A stretch of 64,000 nucleotides of DNA from DATDPM01 sp963841995 (GCA_963841995.1 CAWJEX010000017.1:248001-312000), one strand, 5' to 3'. Numbered from the stretch's first letter, positions 39,765 through 50,038 are shown. Translations and numbers: made by a program. The notes: generated by a model from the letters alone, not told the origin.

Positions 39765-40217
39765 GATTGCCGCTCCGGAGGACCGGCAAACCCCCGGCCG
39801 GCAAATCTAAGACGCCGGTCCGAGTCATCGGCTCGCCCGTTCGATCTTTCCCGCAGGAACGGAAGTCTTTCGTACAAAGCCCGCCTCCGCCGGTCTTCCC
39901 GGGCGCAGGCGAGCCAAGGCCCCTAAGGCCGCGGCACCCCTACCCGGTTGGTCCGGAACTCTAAACGCACCGCTGGGGTCGCAACTGTAATCCCAACGAT
40001 GCGGCTTCTAGGGTCGCTGTCCATTTCTCTCTCGTGTTTGCGCACGCGCACGGATCGCGGCGCTCCGGCTCTCTCTAGACCCGCGGACGAAGGGAGTCAA
40101 CGCGTCCCTAATCCAGATCGCCGTCACGTCAATTTGTTATCAGAAACTGGTTACGAAATTTCTTACGCCCGAATATTCGGCACCTGATTCAAGACGATTT
40201 GATCAAGCTTAGCCCTA
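39765..40217. other. 450-bp intergenic region upstream of mgtA
   Basis: No plausible gene on either strand. It must contain the mgtA promoter (minus strand) and the 3' end of the hemY transcript. I looked for a Mg2+-responsive leader or M-box-like structure and cannot support one by eye. Confidence 0.4.
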
Positions 40218-41567
40218 TCACGCGTGACCCGGCGAAAACGGAACCGCGGAGGCGACGGGATTTGCCGGGCTGCCCAAGGTCGGCCGGGCCGGCGATGTCC
40301 ACGCTAGTTCATCAAAGGCATCGCAGGCCGGACATAACGGCTGCCAATCGGGCACGGAGGCGGCGCAGCGCCGGCAGACCCAAGCCGGGTCGGGACCGGT
40401 TTCGGCTGCCTTGGCCAACCATTGACGGGCGGCCGGTGACTCCTCGCTTTCTTTTTCTTCGAGAGTCGCCATCAGGCGGAAAACGCGTCTTCCCGGATTG
40501 GGGGCCAGCAGGGCCAGGCGCAGATGCCGGCGGGCCTCGCCCCACAGCTGGGCGTCGAGGGCGGCCTCGGCGACGGCGATATGGGTTTCGGGGTGTTCGG
40601 GCCGGAGTTTGACCAGGATGGCGCTCCGCTGCAGTCGGGCCAGGGGTTCCTCGCCGGGGGCCAGCGCGGCAAAGGCCCGGGCCAAATCGGGGTGGGGCGC
40701 TTGCGCCCAAGCGGCTTCGAGGATTTTGCGGGCGCGGCGGCGTTTTCCCTGGTCGGCAAAAACCGAGGCCAGTTTGGCGGCGATGGGCACATTGTCCGGC
40801 GACAGTTTATGGGCCCGACGAAGCAAGTCGAGGGATTCGCCTGGCCGTCCCTCGATCTGGGCGCGCTGGCTCTGGCCGAACAAGGCGACGGCTTCCCGCT
40901 GGCGCGAGTCGGGCAGGGTCCGGTGGCGGGCCGCCGCGTGGAGCACGGCAGCCGCCTCGGCCCAAAGCCCCGTCTGAGACAGAAGCTCGCTTAGCATCGC
41001 CACCAGCCAGGGGGTCTTGGGACGCAGGCGATAAGCGCGCCGCGCGAGCATGAGCGCCTCGTCGCGATTGTGATCGCGCAGCGCCTGATTGATGAGCCCG
41101 CGCAAGCCTAAGAATGCGGTATCGGGACGATCCAGCATTGCCACGAAATATTTCTGCGCCGCCCGCTGGTCGCCCGAAAGCTGCGCCGCCTGAGCGGAGA
41201 GCAGCATGGTGAGGGGCGGATCGGCCAAAAGCACGTCGGCGCGTTCGGCCTGCTTGCTGGCTTCGTCGACATCGCCCGCCGCCACCGCGACGAAGCCCCG
41301 GGTCAGCGCCTTGTAACCGCGATGTCGCCGTCGTTCGACCCGCGCACTTCCGGTCCGCGCGACGACACTTCGCACCGTGCCGAAGGTGCGCCAAACAACA
41401 GCGAGACCGACAGAGAGGATTGCAACACCCGCGATCAGCCGCGACACCGCCATGTCGATCCGATGGTCGAGCCAGACCATGGTGACATTGCCGGGCTGAT
41501 TCGCGACCCAGACGAAGCCGAGCGAAACGACAGCAATGATGAAGAAAAGAACGAGGGCGCGAATCAT
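40218..41567 (-). CDS. hemY: HemY-like TPR membrane protein
   Basis: The 449-residue protein has the two N-terminal membrane helices (about 3-24 and 42-63) with VANQPGNVTMVWLDHRIDM between them, the HemY_N signature, followed by a TPR-rich soluble domain. The C-terminus has two Cys pairs (WVCRRCAASVPDWQPLCPACDAFDEL), a zinc-ribbon-like tail common in alphaproteobacterial HemY. It is the last gene of the hemC-hemD-mic60-hemY run and starts 19 bp after mic60. HemY's role is not settled; it is linked to heme synthesis by genetic context. It is not protoporphyrinogen oxidase HemG/Y of Gram-positives. Confidence 0.92.
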   Translation of the reverse strand: MIRALVLFFIIAVVSLGFVWVANQPGNVTMVWLDHRIDMAVSRLIAGVAILSVGLAVVWRTFGTVRSVVARTGSARVERRRHRGYKALTRGFVAVAAGDVDEASKQAERADVLLADPPLTMLLSAQAAQLSGDQRAAQKYFVAMLDRPDTAFLGLRGLINQALRDHNRDEALMLARRAYRLRPKTPWLVAMLSELLSQTGLWAEAAAVLHAAARHRTLPDSRQREAVALFGQSQRAQIEGRPGESLDLLRRAHKLSPDNVPIAAKLASVFADQGKRRRARKILEAAWAQAPHPDLARAFAALAPGEEPLARLQRSAILVKLRPEHPETHIAVAEAALDAQLWGEARRHLRLALLAPNPGRRVFRLMATLEEKESEESPAARQWLAKAAETGPDPAWVCRRCAASVPDWQPLCPACDAFDELAWTSPARPTLGSPANPVASAVPFSPGHA

Positions 41568-41586
41568 CGGCGTTCGAACGCCGCGG

Positions 41587-42747
41587 TCACTTGGATGATC
41601 CGTCGCTTTGCGCGATTTGACCGATCACGCGAAGGTGGAGATCTTTCATCGCGTGTTCGGCGGCCTGACGGGCCTTGGCTTTTTCCAGCCAGGCGTCGGC
41701 GGCCGGCGGAGTCTGTTGGAGGGCCGACATTTCCGAGAGGGCGCCATCGAGATCATCCCCCGACAACTTGCCTTCGGCCCGGGCAACGATCGCTTCGGCA
41801 CTCGTTCCTTCGACGGGGCCGACCTTGCGCACGCTCACCCCGGCTTCGGAGAGAGCCTTGTTGACCCAGCCGCCGTTTTGCGGGGCGCCTTCGGCTTGGA
41901 CGACGGCAGCCGCGACTTGCGGAAATTCCTCGCGTAGATCGGAAACCGTCGCGATTCCTTTGTCGGCATAAGGAGCGATCGGTTCCACGATTTTCGAGAT
42001 ATCCGCATCACCCAGCGACGTCACCGTCGTAAGCTCCTGGGAAAACGGTTTTGCGGAACCCAGTGCCTCTCGCAATTGCCCGACCGCAACGACCAAGGTC
42101 TGATTGCGTTGGACGGACGCTGTCGAAGCGGTCGTATGCTGAGTTTGCTCGATCGCCGCCAAGCGATCCTTCAGGGCAGCCAGGTCCTCGGCATTCTTTT
42201 TGGCTTCCTGCTGCGCCGATTCTAATGCGGCGGCATCGCCCGAGCCCGTATTGCCGGTCTTGAATTGAGCGAGCGTTTTTTCGATGTCACCGATCCGGCC
42301 CGACAATCCTTCGATCTTTTCGGCAAGAAGTGCTGTGGCTGCTTCGGTCTCCTTGATCGAAGCCGGCTCGGCCACGCCGGCAACGTGTTTTTCGACCGCT
42401 CCGATCCGAGCATCGAGGGCGGCCAATTTGCCGGCATCGAGGGCCGCCGGCTGACCGGCGGCGGCAGTTTGCAGTTGAGCCTGAATGGCCGTTTCCAGAT
42501 GCTTGTTCTGGGCGTCACGGGCCGCCAATTCGAGGAACCACAGCCCCGCCACCGATCCGCCGCTCGCAATGGCGAGGGCGACCATTGCCGCCCACATCCA
42601 GCCATGCCCCGTATGGGCCGCCGGCGCGCTGGCTTTTCGCACGGATTTGGGGCCCGCGGATTTGGGACTGGCACCCTTGGCGGCAGCGCTCCGGCGCGGC
42701 CGGGTCGGCTTTTCGGGAGCCGCTGGAACGCTTTCGGGCATCGTCAT
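41587..42747 (-). CDS. Mitofilin/Mic60 family protein
   Basis: I start at the ATG at 42747 (MTMPESVPAAPEKP); a TTG at 42789 would add 14 residues. The 386-residue product has a basic Pro/Ala-rich N-terminus, one membrane helix (WMWAAMVALAIASGGSVAGLWF), a long coiled-coil (LEAAIQAQLQTAA through KDRLAAIEQTQHTT) and a C-terminal mitofilin domain (about 250-380). Alphaproteobacterial Mic60 is the ancestor of the mitochondrial crista-junction protein and can deform membranes. Its place between hemD and hemY is the conserved alphaproteobacterial arrangement. Confidence 0.88.
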   Translation of the reverse strand: MTMPESVPAAPEKPTRPRRSAAAKGASPKSAGPKSVRKASAPAAHTGHGWMWAAMVALAIASGGSVAGLWFLELAARDAQNKHLETAIQAQLQTAAAGQPAALDAGKLAALDARIGAVEKHVAGVAEPASIKETEAATALLAEKIEGLSGRIGDIEKTLAQFKTGNTGSGDAAALESAQQEAKKNAEDLAALKDRLAAIEQTQHTTASTASVQRNQTLVVAVGQLREALGSAKPFSQELTTVTSLGDADISKIVEPIAPYADKGIATVSDLREEFPQVAAAVVQAEGAPQNGGWVNKALSEAGVSVRKVGPVEGTSAEAIVARAEGKLSGDDLDGALSEMSALQQTPPAADAWLEKAKARQAAEHAMKDLHLRVIGQIAQSDGSSK

Positions 42748-42817
42748 CAAATCGCCTGTTTTAAAATTTTCGGTATTGGGTAGATCCAATTCGGTCCTTT
42801 ATTCGACGCCGCTAGGG

Positions 42818-43537
42818 TTATTGCACCGCGTCGATTTCATCCAGCAACGCGGTCAATTCCGGCTGCCGCGCCGATCGTATTTTACGCCACGGCAAATCCC
42901 CTGCGGCATTCGCGACCGCCGGACTGAGACAGAACGCATCGACGTTACGCATTGCCTGTTCGAGCCCCGCCTGACGGGTCAGGGTAACAAAGGTCGCAGC
43001 AGTCCGGGGAGAGAAAAAGATCACGGCATCCAAGCCATTGTTTTGCAACGACTCTACAACTCTTTGTGACAATTTCATCGCTGGCTTCGCTTCGTACAAG
43101 ACGGCGCGGCGCAGCAAAAACCCCTTTGCCCCTAGCTGGGCGGCAAGATCGCCGGCCACAACCGTGCCTGCGATATGTACGAGCGCGCCGTTTTTGGGTT
43201 CTAGCTCGCGGCACACCAGCGCAGCCAAATCAGCAACATCTCCATCGGCGCTTCTGACTTGGGCAAATCCCGCGTCCCGCGCGGCTCGGGCGGTCGCATC
43301 GCCTACCGCGAAAGCAGGAAGATCCCGTACCGACGAAAGAATCGCAAAGGAACGCACGCCATTGCCGCTCGTGAACAATAGCGCTTGGGCGCCGGAAAGA
43401 TCCGGTTCGGCGTTACGAATAGGTGCGATCGTCAATAGCGGCTCGATCACCGGCTCATGGCCGCGCGCATGCAAGAGCTTGGCGATTTCCTGCAAATCGG
43501 ATTCGGGCCTGGTCACAAGGATCCGCAAAGAATTCAA
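42818..43537 (-). CDS. hemD: Uroporphyrinogen-III synthase HemD
   Basis: The 239-residue protein has the two-lobed HemD layout, opening LRILVTRPESDLQEIAKLL and with the central VGDATARAARDAGF segment and the later VIFFSPRTAATFV motif. It closes the tetrapyrrole ring of hydroxymethylbilane to make uroporphyrinogen III. The start appears to be TTG at 43537, whose bases overlap the hemC stop (TTGA), suggesting translational coupling. A second TTG at 43528 is also possible. Confidence 0.92.
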   Translation of the reverse strand: MNSLRILVTRPESDLQEIAKLLHARGHEPVIEPLLTIAPIRNAEPDLSGAQALLFTSGNGVRSFAILSSVRDLPAFAVGDATARAARDAGFAQVRSADGDVADLAALVCRELEPKNGALVHIAGTVVAGDLAAQLGAKGFLLRRAVLYEAKPAMKLSQRVVESLQNNGLDAVIFFSPRTAATFVTLTRQAGLEQAMRNVDAFCLSPAVANAAGDLPWRKIRSARQPELTALLDEIDAVQ

Positions 43538-44502
43538 CCCGCAAAGAAATCGGCGCGCCGGCGAAGCTCGGCGCCGGCATCGGCACCCAGGATCGATGCA
43601 TCCTTCGCCTCCCCCCGCCGCGCCACTCGAACGATGCGGCGCCCATCGAGGCTGGCCACGAGCGCGCGCAAATTCAATGCGCCGTTCGCATCAAGCTCCG
43701 CAAGGCCGGCGATTGGGGTCCGGCAGGAACCGTCGAGTGCTGCCAGCAAGGCGCGCTCCGCGCGCACGCAGATTTCGCTGGCCGCCTCATTGAGGGCGGC
43801 AATGAGGGCCAGAGTCGGTGCGTCGTCCTCCCGGCATTCGATACCGAGCGCGCCTTGGCCGATGGCGGGAAGAATTTCTGTCGTCGGAATGATGGTGCCG
43901 GCTTCTTGCTCGAGCCCGAGCCGCCGCAGCCCCGCTAAGGCAAGAAGCGTCGCATCAACGGCACCCTCGCGAATTTTTCGCAACCGGGTTTCCACATTCC
44001 CGCGCAAGGGCTGGATTTGGAGATCGGGGCGAAGCGCCAACACCTGCGCTTGGCGCCGGGGCGACGAAGTCCCGACGATGGCGCCGCGGGGAAGAGCCTT
44101 CAAATTCTCGGCGTGGACGCAAACGAAAACATCCCGCGGATCTTCCCGCGGCAAGACGCAGGCAAGGGTCAGTCCGTCCGGCAAAAATCCGGGCATGTCC
44201 TTGATCGAATGAACGGCGAGATCAATTCTCTTATCGAGCAGCGCCTCTTCAATTTCCTTGGTGAAAAGGCCTTTACCGCCGAGTTCGGCGAGCGGCCGTA
44301 CCGCCGCGTCGCCGCTGGTACGGATGATAGCCAGCTCGATAGCGCCCGGCTCGGCGAGGGCCGGGTGGGCGCGGATCAGCCGCGCCTCGACTTCCCGGGC
44401 TTGAACCAGCGCCAGGGGACTGCCTCTCGTCCCAATGGTAAGTCGGGCTGATTTGGCCTCTGACTTTAGGCCTGACTTTGGGCCCGGCTTTGCGATCGTC
44501 AT
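43534..44502 (-). CDS. hemC: Porphobilinogen deaminase HemC
   Basis: 322 residues from the ATG at 44502. Family marks: LTIGTRGSPLALVQA at the start, the active-site region IDLAVHSIKDMPG, GTSSPRRQAQVLALRPDL and the dipyrromethane-cofactor Cys in LLAALDGSCRTPIAG. The open frame extends further upstream to 44640 but would overlap the tsaD start and lacks similarity, so I reject it. It makes hydroxymethylbilane from four porphobilinogens. Divergent from tsaD with 82 bp between starts. Confidence 0.95.
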   Translation of the reverse strand: MTIAKPGPKSGLKSEAKSARLTIGTRGSPLALVQAREVEARLIRAHPALAEPGAIELAIIRTSGDAAVRPLAELGGKGLFTKEIEEALLDKRIDLAVHSIKDMPGFLPDGLTLACVLPREDPRDVFVCVHAENLKALPRGAIVGTSSPRRQAQVLALRPDLQIQPLRGNVETRLRKIREGAVDATLLALAGLRRLGLEQEAGTIIPTTEILPAIGQGALGIECREDDAPTLALIAALNEAASEICVRAERALLAALDGSCRTPIAGLAELDANGALNLRALVASLDGRRIVRVARRGEAKDASILGADAGAELRRRADFFAG

Positions 44503-44584
44503 GGCGCCGTCTTTACCCCTTGCGAGGGTCCAGCGAAAGTGCTTCGTGGATCGGGCCCCGAGCGGTCGTCCGGGCAGAACGGTC

Positions 44585-45641
44585 ATGCTGGTACTGGGAA
44601 TCGAGACAAGCTGCGATGAGACGGCGGCGGCGGTCGTCAACGACCGGCGCGAAATTTTGGCCGATTTGGTGCTCTCGCAAACTGCCGTTCATGCGCCTTA
44701 CGGCGGCATCGTTCCGGAGAACGCAGCGCGCGCTCATCTCGATCATCTCGATTCGCTTATTCGCGAGGCGATGGACAAAGCACGGATTGGTTTTGCCGAT
44801 CTTGATGGCGTTGCCGCAACCGCCGGACCCGGCTTGATTGGCGGGCTTCTGGTGGGCGTCATGACCGGCAAGGCCATTGCGCTGACCCGCAATCTTCCCT
44901 TTGCCGCCGTCAATCATCTCGAAGGCCACGCGCTTTCGCCCCGCCTCGTCGCCGACGTGCCATTTCCATATCTCTTGCTTTTGGTGTCGGGCGGGCACTG
45001 TCAATTGCTGATTGCAGAAGCCGTGGGCCAATACCGGAGAACTCGGCACCACCATCGACGACGCGGTGGGCGAGGCCTTTGACAAGGCGGCAAAGATGAT
45101 GGGCCTGGCTTACCCTGGCGGCCCGGAGATCGAGCGCTTGGCGACATCGGGAAATCCGAAACAATTCGATTTGCCGCGGCCGATGATCGGCACCGAAGGC
45201 TGCCATTTCTCGTTTTCCGGGTTGAAGACGGCGCTCCGGCGCAAGATCGCCACCTTGCCCAATCCCTGGGGGCCGCAAGACCGCGCCGATCTCGCGGCTT
45301 CGTTTCAAGCCGCCGTCGGCGACGTGCTCGTGGACCGGGCTCGCAATGCCATCACTGCCTTCCGCCGTCTTCATCCCGAAGGCGAAAGCTTCGTCCTCGC
45401 CGGCGGCGTTGCCGCAAACCAAACGTTGCGGGCGTGGCTCGAAGCCTTATGCGCTGAACAAGATTTGCGGTTTGCAGCACCCCCGCAAAGGCTATGCACC
45501 GATAACGCGGCGATGATCGCTTGGGCCGGAATCGAGCGCTTGAAGCTGGGGCTTTCCGACCCTCTCGATTTCGCGCCGAAGCCGCGCTGGCCGCTTGATC
45601 CCGCAGCACCCCCGGCCGTGGGCGCAGGCATCAAAGCATAG
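44585..45641 (+). CDS. tsaD: tRNA threonylcarbamoyladenosine synthase subunit TsaD; frameshifted at 45038
   Basis: Read over one extra A this is a 351-residue TsaD. Motifs: LGIETSCDETAAAVV at the N-terminus, the metal-binding HAPYGGIVPENAARAHLDHL region, LLVSGGHCQLL, TTIDDAVGEAFDKAAK, the HFSFSGLKTALRR segment and LAGGVAANQTLR near the end. The frame changes at GAGAACTCGG; GAGACTCGG gives YRRLGTTIDDA. TsaD is essential in most bacteria (t6A37 synthesis in tRNAs reading ANN codons), so a real break would be very surprising. Divergent from hemC; gpsA follows after 54 bp. Confidence 0.95.
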
Positions 45642-45695
45642 TCCTTGCCCCTTGGACGCAAGCACCAAGCCGTGGCACGGTAATGGGGGGCATTC

Positions 45696-46715
45696 ATGGC
45701 ACGAATCGGGATCATCGGCGGCGGGGCCTGGGGGACAGCGCTTTCGCTGGTCGTGAAGCGGGCGGGCGGCGATGCGGTCCTGTGGGCGCGCGAGCCGGAA
45801 GTTGTCGCCGTCATCAACGCCCAGCACGAAAATCCGGTCTTTTTGCCGGGCGTTCGGCTCGATCCCGCCATCGAGGCGACGGGCGAGATCGGCCGCGCCG
45901 CCGACGCCGATGCCGTGCTGCTCACCATGCCGGCCCAGCATTTGCGCAAATCGACGGCCGCACTCTCATCCGTTTTGAAACCCGGCACGCCGGCCATTCT
46001 TTGCGCGAAGGGAATCGAGAACGGCAGCTGCGCGTTGATGAGTGAGATCGCCGCGGAAATTCTTCCCGGCTCGCCGATCGCGGCGCTCTCCGGACCGACC
46101 TTCGCCGCAGAAGTCGCGCAAGGACTGCCAACCGCGGCAACGCTCGCCTGCAAGGATCACGATCTGGCGATGCGGATTGCCCGCATGCTCGCGAGCCAAC
46201 GGTTTCGCATTTATCTGTCTGACGACATTATCGGATCGCAAATCGGCGGTGCGGTGAAGAACGTGCTGGCGATTGCCTGCGGCATCACGATGGGACGAAA
46301 GCTCGGCGAAAATGCGCGCGCCGCGTTGATTACGCGGGGGCTCGCGGAAATGGTACGCCTCGGCCTCGCCAAGGGCGCCCGGCTCGCTACCCTGATGGGG
46401 CTTTCCGGATTTGGCGATTTATCGCTCACCTGCAACAGCGCGCAATCGCGGAACACGTCGCTCGGGATTCTACTCGGTCAAGGCGTCAAGCTCGACGATG
46501 CGTTGGCGCGCGGCGGCGGCGTCGCCGAGGGCGCCTATTCGGCGCAAGCGGTTCGGCAATTGGCGAAACGCCACGAAATCGATATGCCGATTTGTTTGGC
46601 GGTCGATCGCATCATAAACTTGGGTGCGAACATCGATAACGTGATCGCCGATCTTCTCGATCGGCCAATTCGCGAGGAATCGGATACGTCCGGCCCATCG
46701 GTTCGGCATCCTTAG
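45696..46715 (+). CDS. gpsA: NAD(P)+-dependent glycerol-3-phosphate dehydrogenase GpsA
   Basis: The 339-residue protein has the dinucleotide motif IGIIGGGAWGTALS, LTMPAQHLRKS, the KGIENGS motif, ALSGPTFAAEVA, and the catalytic Lys region IGGAVKNVLAIACGI with the C-terminal LSGFGDLSLTCNSAQSRN. It reduces dihydroxyacetone phosphate to sn-glycerol 3-phosphate for phospholipid synthesis. Neighbours tsaD and yciI in the same direction match common alphaproteobacterial synteny. Confidence 0.97.
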   Translation: MARIGIIGGGAWGTALSLVVKRAGGDAVLWAREPEVVAVINAQHENPVFLPGVRLDPAIEATGEIGRAADADAVLLTMPAQHLRKSTAALSSVLKPGTPAILCAKGIENGSCALMSEIAAEILPGSPIAALSGPTFAAEVAQGLPTAATLACKDHDLAMRIARMLASQRFRIYLSDDIIGSQIGGAVKNVLAIACGITMGRKLGENARAALITRGLAEMVRLGLAKGARLATLMGLSGFGDLSLTCNSAQSRNTSLGILLGQGVKLDDALARGGGVAEGAYSAQAVRQLAKRHEIDMPICLAVDRIINLGANIDNVIADLLDRPIREESDTSGPSVRHP

Positions 46716-46725
46716 CGGAGGAATA

Positions 46726-47010
46726 ATGTTGTTCGTCGTCCTTTGCACGGACAAACCGGATAGCGCTGCCTTGCGTGCCGCAACCCGGCCCGTGCATATC
46801 GAATATCTTGAAAAATTCCGTTCGCGGATTGCAATCAGCGGTCCGTTCTTGGCCGATGACGCAACGACACCGAAGGGAAGCCTGTTGATTCTCGACTTTG
46901 CCGATAAGGCCGAGGCGCAAAGTTTCGTCGACAACGATCCTTATGCGCGAGCCGGACTTTTCGCGTCGGTGATGATCGCCCCCTATAAGAAAGTTTTCGG
47001 GGCGGGGTAA
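46726..47010 (+). CDS. YciI family protein
   Basis: A 94-residue ferredoxin-like fold protein: MLFVVLCTDKPDSAALRAATRPVHIEYLEKF start with the conserved His, ISGPFLADD in the middle and the FVDNDPYARAGLF C-terminal motif. A GGAGGA ribosome site precedes the ATG at 46726, and gpsA ends only 10 bp upstream. The family has no settled enzymatic role in this context. Confidence 0.93.
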   Translation: MLFVVLCTDKPDSAALRAATRPVHIEYLEKFRSRIAISGPFLADDATTPKGSLLILDFADKAEAQSFVDNDPYARAGLFASVMIAPYKKVFGAG

Positions 47011-47013
47011 ATC

Positions 47014-47445
47014 ATGGCGACTTGGCTGATGAAATCGGAACCCGATGAGTGGTCGTGGGACGACCAGGTCAAGGCGGGCACCGCTTCGTGGGACGGGATT
47101 CGAAATTTCCAAGCCGCCAACAACATGAAAGCGATGCGCCGCGGCGACCGCGCGTTTTTCTATCACACCGGCAACGAGAAGCGGATCGTCGGCGCCGTGT
47201 CGATTGCCCGCGAATATTATCCGGACCCCTCCGATAAGAGCGGGCGATTCGGGATGGTGGACGTAACCGCCGCCAAACCGGCGAAGCATCCGGTGACGTT
47301 GGCGGAGATCAAGGCGGAGCCGCGACTGGCCCATCTCGCTCTGGTGCGCCAATCCCGCCTGTCGGTCATGCCGGTCGACGCCAAGGCCTGGGCGCTGCTA
47401 TGCCGGATGGCCGGGATACCCGCCGCATTTCCCTTATTCGATTGA
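47014..47445 (+). CDS. EVE domain protein
   Basis: A 143-residue protein consisting of one EVE domain: WLMKSEPDEWSWDDQ at the start, IRNFQAANNMKAMRRGDRAFFYHT and the later RLSVMPVDAKAWALLCRMAGI. EVE/PUA-like domains bind modified bases in RNA or DNA. Starts 3 bp after yciI, so almost certainly co-translated with it. Confidence 0.95.
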   Translation: MATWLMKSEPDEWSWDDQVKAGTASWDGIRNFQAANNMKAMRRGDRAFFYHTGNEKRIVGAVSIAREYYPDPSDKSGRFGMVDVTAAKPAKHPVTLAEIKAEPRLAHLALVRQSRLSVMPVDAKAWALLCRMAGIPAAFPLFD

Positions 47446-47495
47446 TCTTTAAAAGCTTTCCGTATTAGCGTGAATCTCGGCAAGCGCAGGGGATC

Positions 47496-47960
47496 ATGAG
47501 CTACGTCACGAAAACGCTGCAGCCGGGCGAAACGGTGATCTACCAAACACGGCTGCACTGGATCATCTATCTGCCTGCGATCGTGGTCTTCGTCGCCGGA
47601 ATCTTGGGCATTTTTCTTTCCCATCGCGCCGGCGATGCCAATTTCGGCCATATGATCTCGATCCTCGGCATGGCGTTCATGATGTTCGCCGTGATCCTGG
47701 CGGCTTCAGTCTGGATCCAATTCATCTCCACCGAGATGGCCATCACCAACCGGCGGGTGGTTGCCAAGATCGGCTTTATCTGGCGCCGCACCATCGAGAT
47801 GGAGCGCCAAAAAGTGGAAAGCGTCTCCGTCGATCAAAGTATTTTGGGCCGAATGCTCGATTACGGGACCATCATCGTGCGAGGCACCGGATCGACCCTC
47901 GAGCCGATGGCGAACATCGACAGCCCCCTGGAATTCCGCAACAAACTCCTGGCCGGCTGA
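47496..47960 (+). CDS. PH-domain (bPH2) membrane protein
   Basis: The 154-residue product has MSYVTKTLQPGETVIYQTRLHW, two membrane helices (about 24-42 and 52-74), then a bacterial PH domain with EMAITNRRVVAKIGFIWRRTIEMERQKVESV (family pattern T-N-x-R-V...E-x-x-K-V-E-S-V). Such small bPH2 proteins are widespread and of unknown function. It lies between the EVE gene and acs on the same strand. Confidence 0.9.
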   Translation: MSYVTKTLQPGETVIYQTRLHWIIYLPAIVVFVAGILGIFLSHRAGDANFGHMISILGMAFMMFAVILAASVWIQFISTEMAITNRRVVAKIGFIWRRTIEMERQKVESVSVDQSILGRMLDYGTIIVRGTGSTLEPMANIDSPLEFRNKLLAG

Positions 47961-48102
47961 TCTCTTTCGGCGAACCCTGCCGGGCCGCTTGTGCAGTCTC
48001 CGGAATCCTCCGATAATTTGCCAGTATTCCATGCGTGCCCGCCAAGCGCCCGGAAACATGGGCCGACGGCACGCCGAGGACGCCTCAAGGGGAGGAGGCA
48101 TC

Positions 48103-50038
48103 ATGAGCGAGACGCATGTCTACGGCGTGCCCGACGCGCTGGCAAAGAGCGCCTTGGTCAACGAGGAAAATTACTTCCGCGACTACGCGCGTTCGATTAC
48201 CGATCCCGAGGACTTCTGGCGCGAGAAAGCGAAAATCGTCGACTGGATCAAACCTTTCACCAAGGTGAAAAATTCTCGTTCTCCGGCAACGTTCACATCC
48301 GCTGGTTTTATGACGGCACGTTGAACGTCTCGGTCAACTGCCTGGACCGCCATCTGGCAAAGCGCGGCGATCAGACCGCAATTCTTTGGGAAGGCGACGA
48401 TCCGGCGCATAGCCGCCACATCACCTATCGCGAGCTGCACGAACAGGTTTGCCGTTGCGCCAATATGCTGATGACGCTCGGCGTCAAGAAAGGCGACCGG
48501 GTTACGATCTATTTGCCGATGATCCCCGAGGCCGCGGTGGCGATGCTCGCCTGCGCGCGAATCGGTGCGATCCATTCCGTGGTGTTCGGCGGATTTTCAC
48601 CCGAGTCGCTGTCGGGAAAATCCTCGATTGCCAGTCGGATGTGCTGATCACCGCCGATGAGGGCTTGCGCGGCGGTCGCAAGGTTCCGCTGAAGGCCAAT
48701 GCCGACGAGGCGCTGAAACATGCGCTGGGCGTCAAACATGTCGTGGTGGTACGCCACACCGGCGCCAATGTTCCGATCAAGCCGGACCGCGATCATTGGT
48801 ATGACCAGTTGATGGCCGCGGCATCGCCCCACCACACGGCCGAAGCGATGAATGCCGAAGATCCGCTGTTCATTCTTTATACCTCGGGCTCCACCGGCCG
48901 GCCGAAAGGCGTACTGCACACGATGGGCGGCTATCTCGTCTTCGCCGCCTACACCCACAAATACGTGTTCGATTATCACGACGGCGAAATCTACTGGTGC
49001 ACCGCCGATGTCGGCTGGGTCACCGGTCACAGCTACATTCTCTACGGGCCGCTCGCCAATGGCGCGACCACGCTGATGTTCGAAGGCGTACCGAGTTATC
49101 CGGATGCCTCGCGCTTTTGGCAGGTCGTGGACAAGCACAAGGTCAATATTTTTTACACTGCGCCGACCGCGATCCGCGCACTCATGCGCGACGGTGAGGC
49201 GCCGGTGAAAAAAACCTCGCGCCGCTCCTTGCGAATTTTGGGAAGTGTGGGCGAGCCGATCAATCCGGAAGCCTGGGAATGGTACTACCGCGTCGTCGGC
49301 GAGGAACGCTGCCCCATCGTCGATACCTGGTGGCAAACCGAGACCGGCGGAATTCTGATCGCGCCGCTTCCGGGAGCGACCCCGTTGAAACCTGGATCGG
49401 CGACCCGTCCCTTCTTCGGCGTCAAGCCGGTGATCGTCGACAATGAAGGACGTGAGCTCGAAGGCGCTTGCGAAGGCAATCTCTGCATCGCCAATTCCTG
49501 GCCGGGGCAAATGCGGACCGTCTTTGGCGATCATCAGCGTTTCGTGCAGACCTATTTTCTGACTTATCCCGGACGATATTTCACCGGCGACGGGTGCCGG
49601 CGCGATGCCGACGGCTATTACTGGATCACCGGGCGGGTCGACGACGTGATCAACGTCGCAGGGCACCGCCTTGGCACGGCCGAAGTCGAAAGTGCTTTGG
49701 TTGCCCATGAAAAAGTCGCCGAGGCCGCCGTGGTCGGCTTTCCGCACGACCTCAAAGGCCAGGGCATCTACGCCTATGTGACCCTGATGGCCGGCGTCCA
49801 GCCAAGCGACGAACTCCGCAAGGAATTGGTTAATTGGGTCCGCAAGGAAATCGGGCCGATCGCAACACCCGATATCATTCAATGGGCGCCGGGATTGCCG
49901 AAAACCCGGTCGGGAAAAATCATGCGCCGCATTTTGCGCAAGATCGCCGCCCATGAATTCGATTCACTCGGGGATACGTCGACTCTCGCCGAACCGGCCG
50001 TCGTGCAGAATCTGATCGAGAATCGTCCTCCCGGGTAG
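48103..50038 (+). CDS. acs: Acetyl-CoA synthetase Acs; two frameshifts (near 48272 and 48616)
   Basis: Restoring two lost bases gives 645 residues, the normal length. Sequence order: KPFTKVKN at the first break, then IRWFYDGTLNVSVNCLDRHL, AAVAMLACARIGAIHSVVFGGFSPESL, the second break before KILDCQSDVLITADEGLRGGRKVPLK, the ATP motif LYTSGSTGRPKGVLH, DTWWQTETGG, and the C-terminal PKTRSGKIMRRILRKIA with the acylatable Lys. Both breaks fit lost bases in homopolymer runs (A/T near 48272; AAAA, probably AAAAA, near 48616). It activates acetate to acetyl-CoA. ATG at 48103 follows GGAGGA. Confidence 0.95.

Noticed and set aside
39765..40217. Mg2+ riboswitch or leader peptide before mgtA
   Set aside because: I could not identify an M-box-like structure or a Pro-rich leader frame on the minus strand by eye; a covariance-model search would decide.
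44503..44640. Longer hemC start at 44640
   Set aside because: It would overlap the divergent tsaD start and add residues with no similarity to HemC; ATG 44502 fits the family length.
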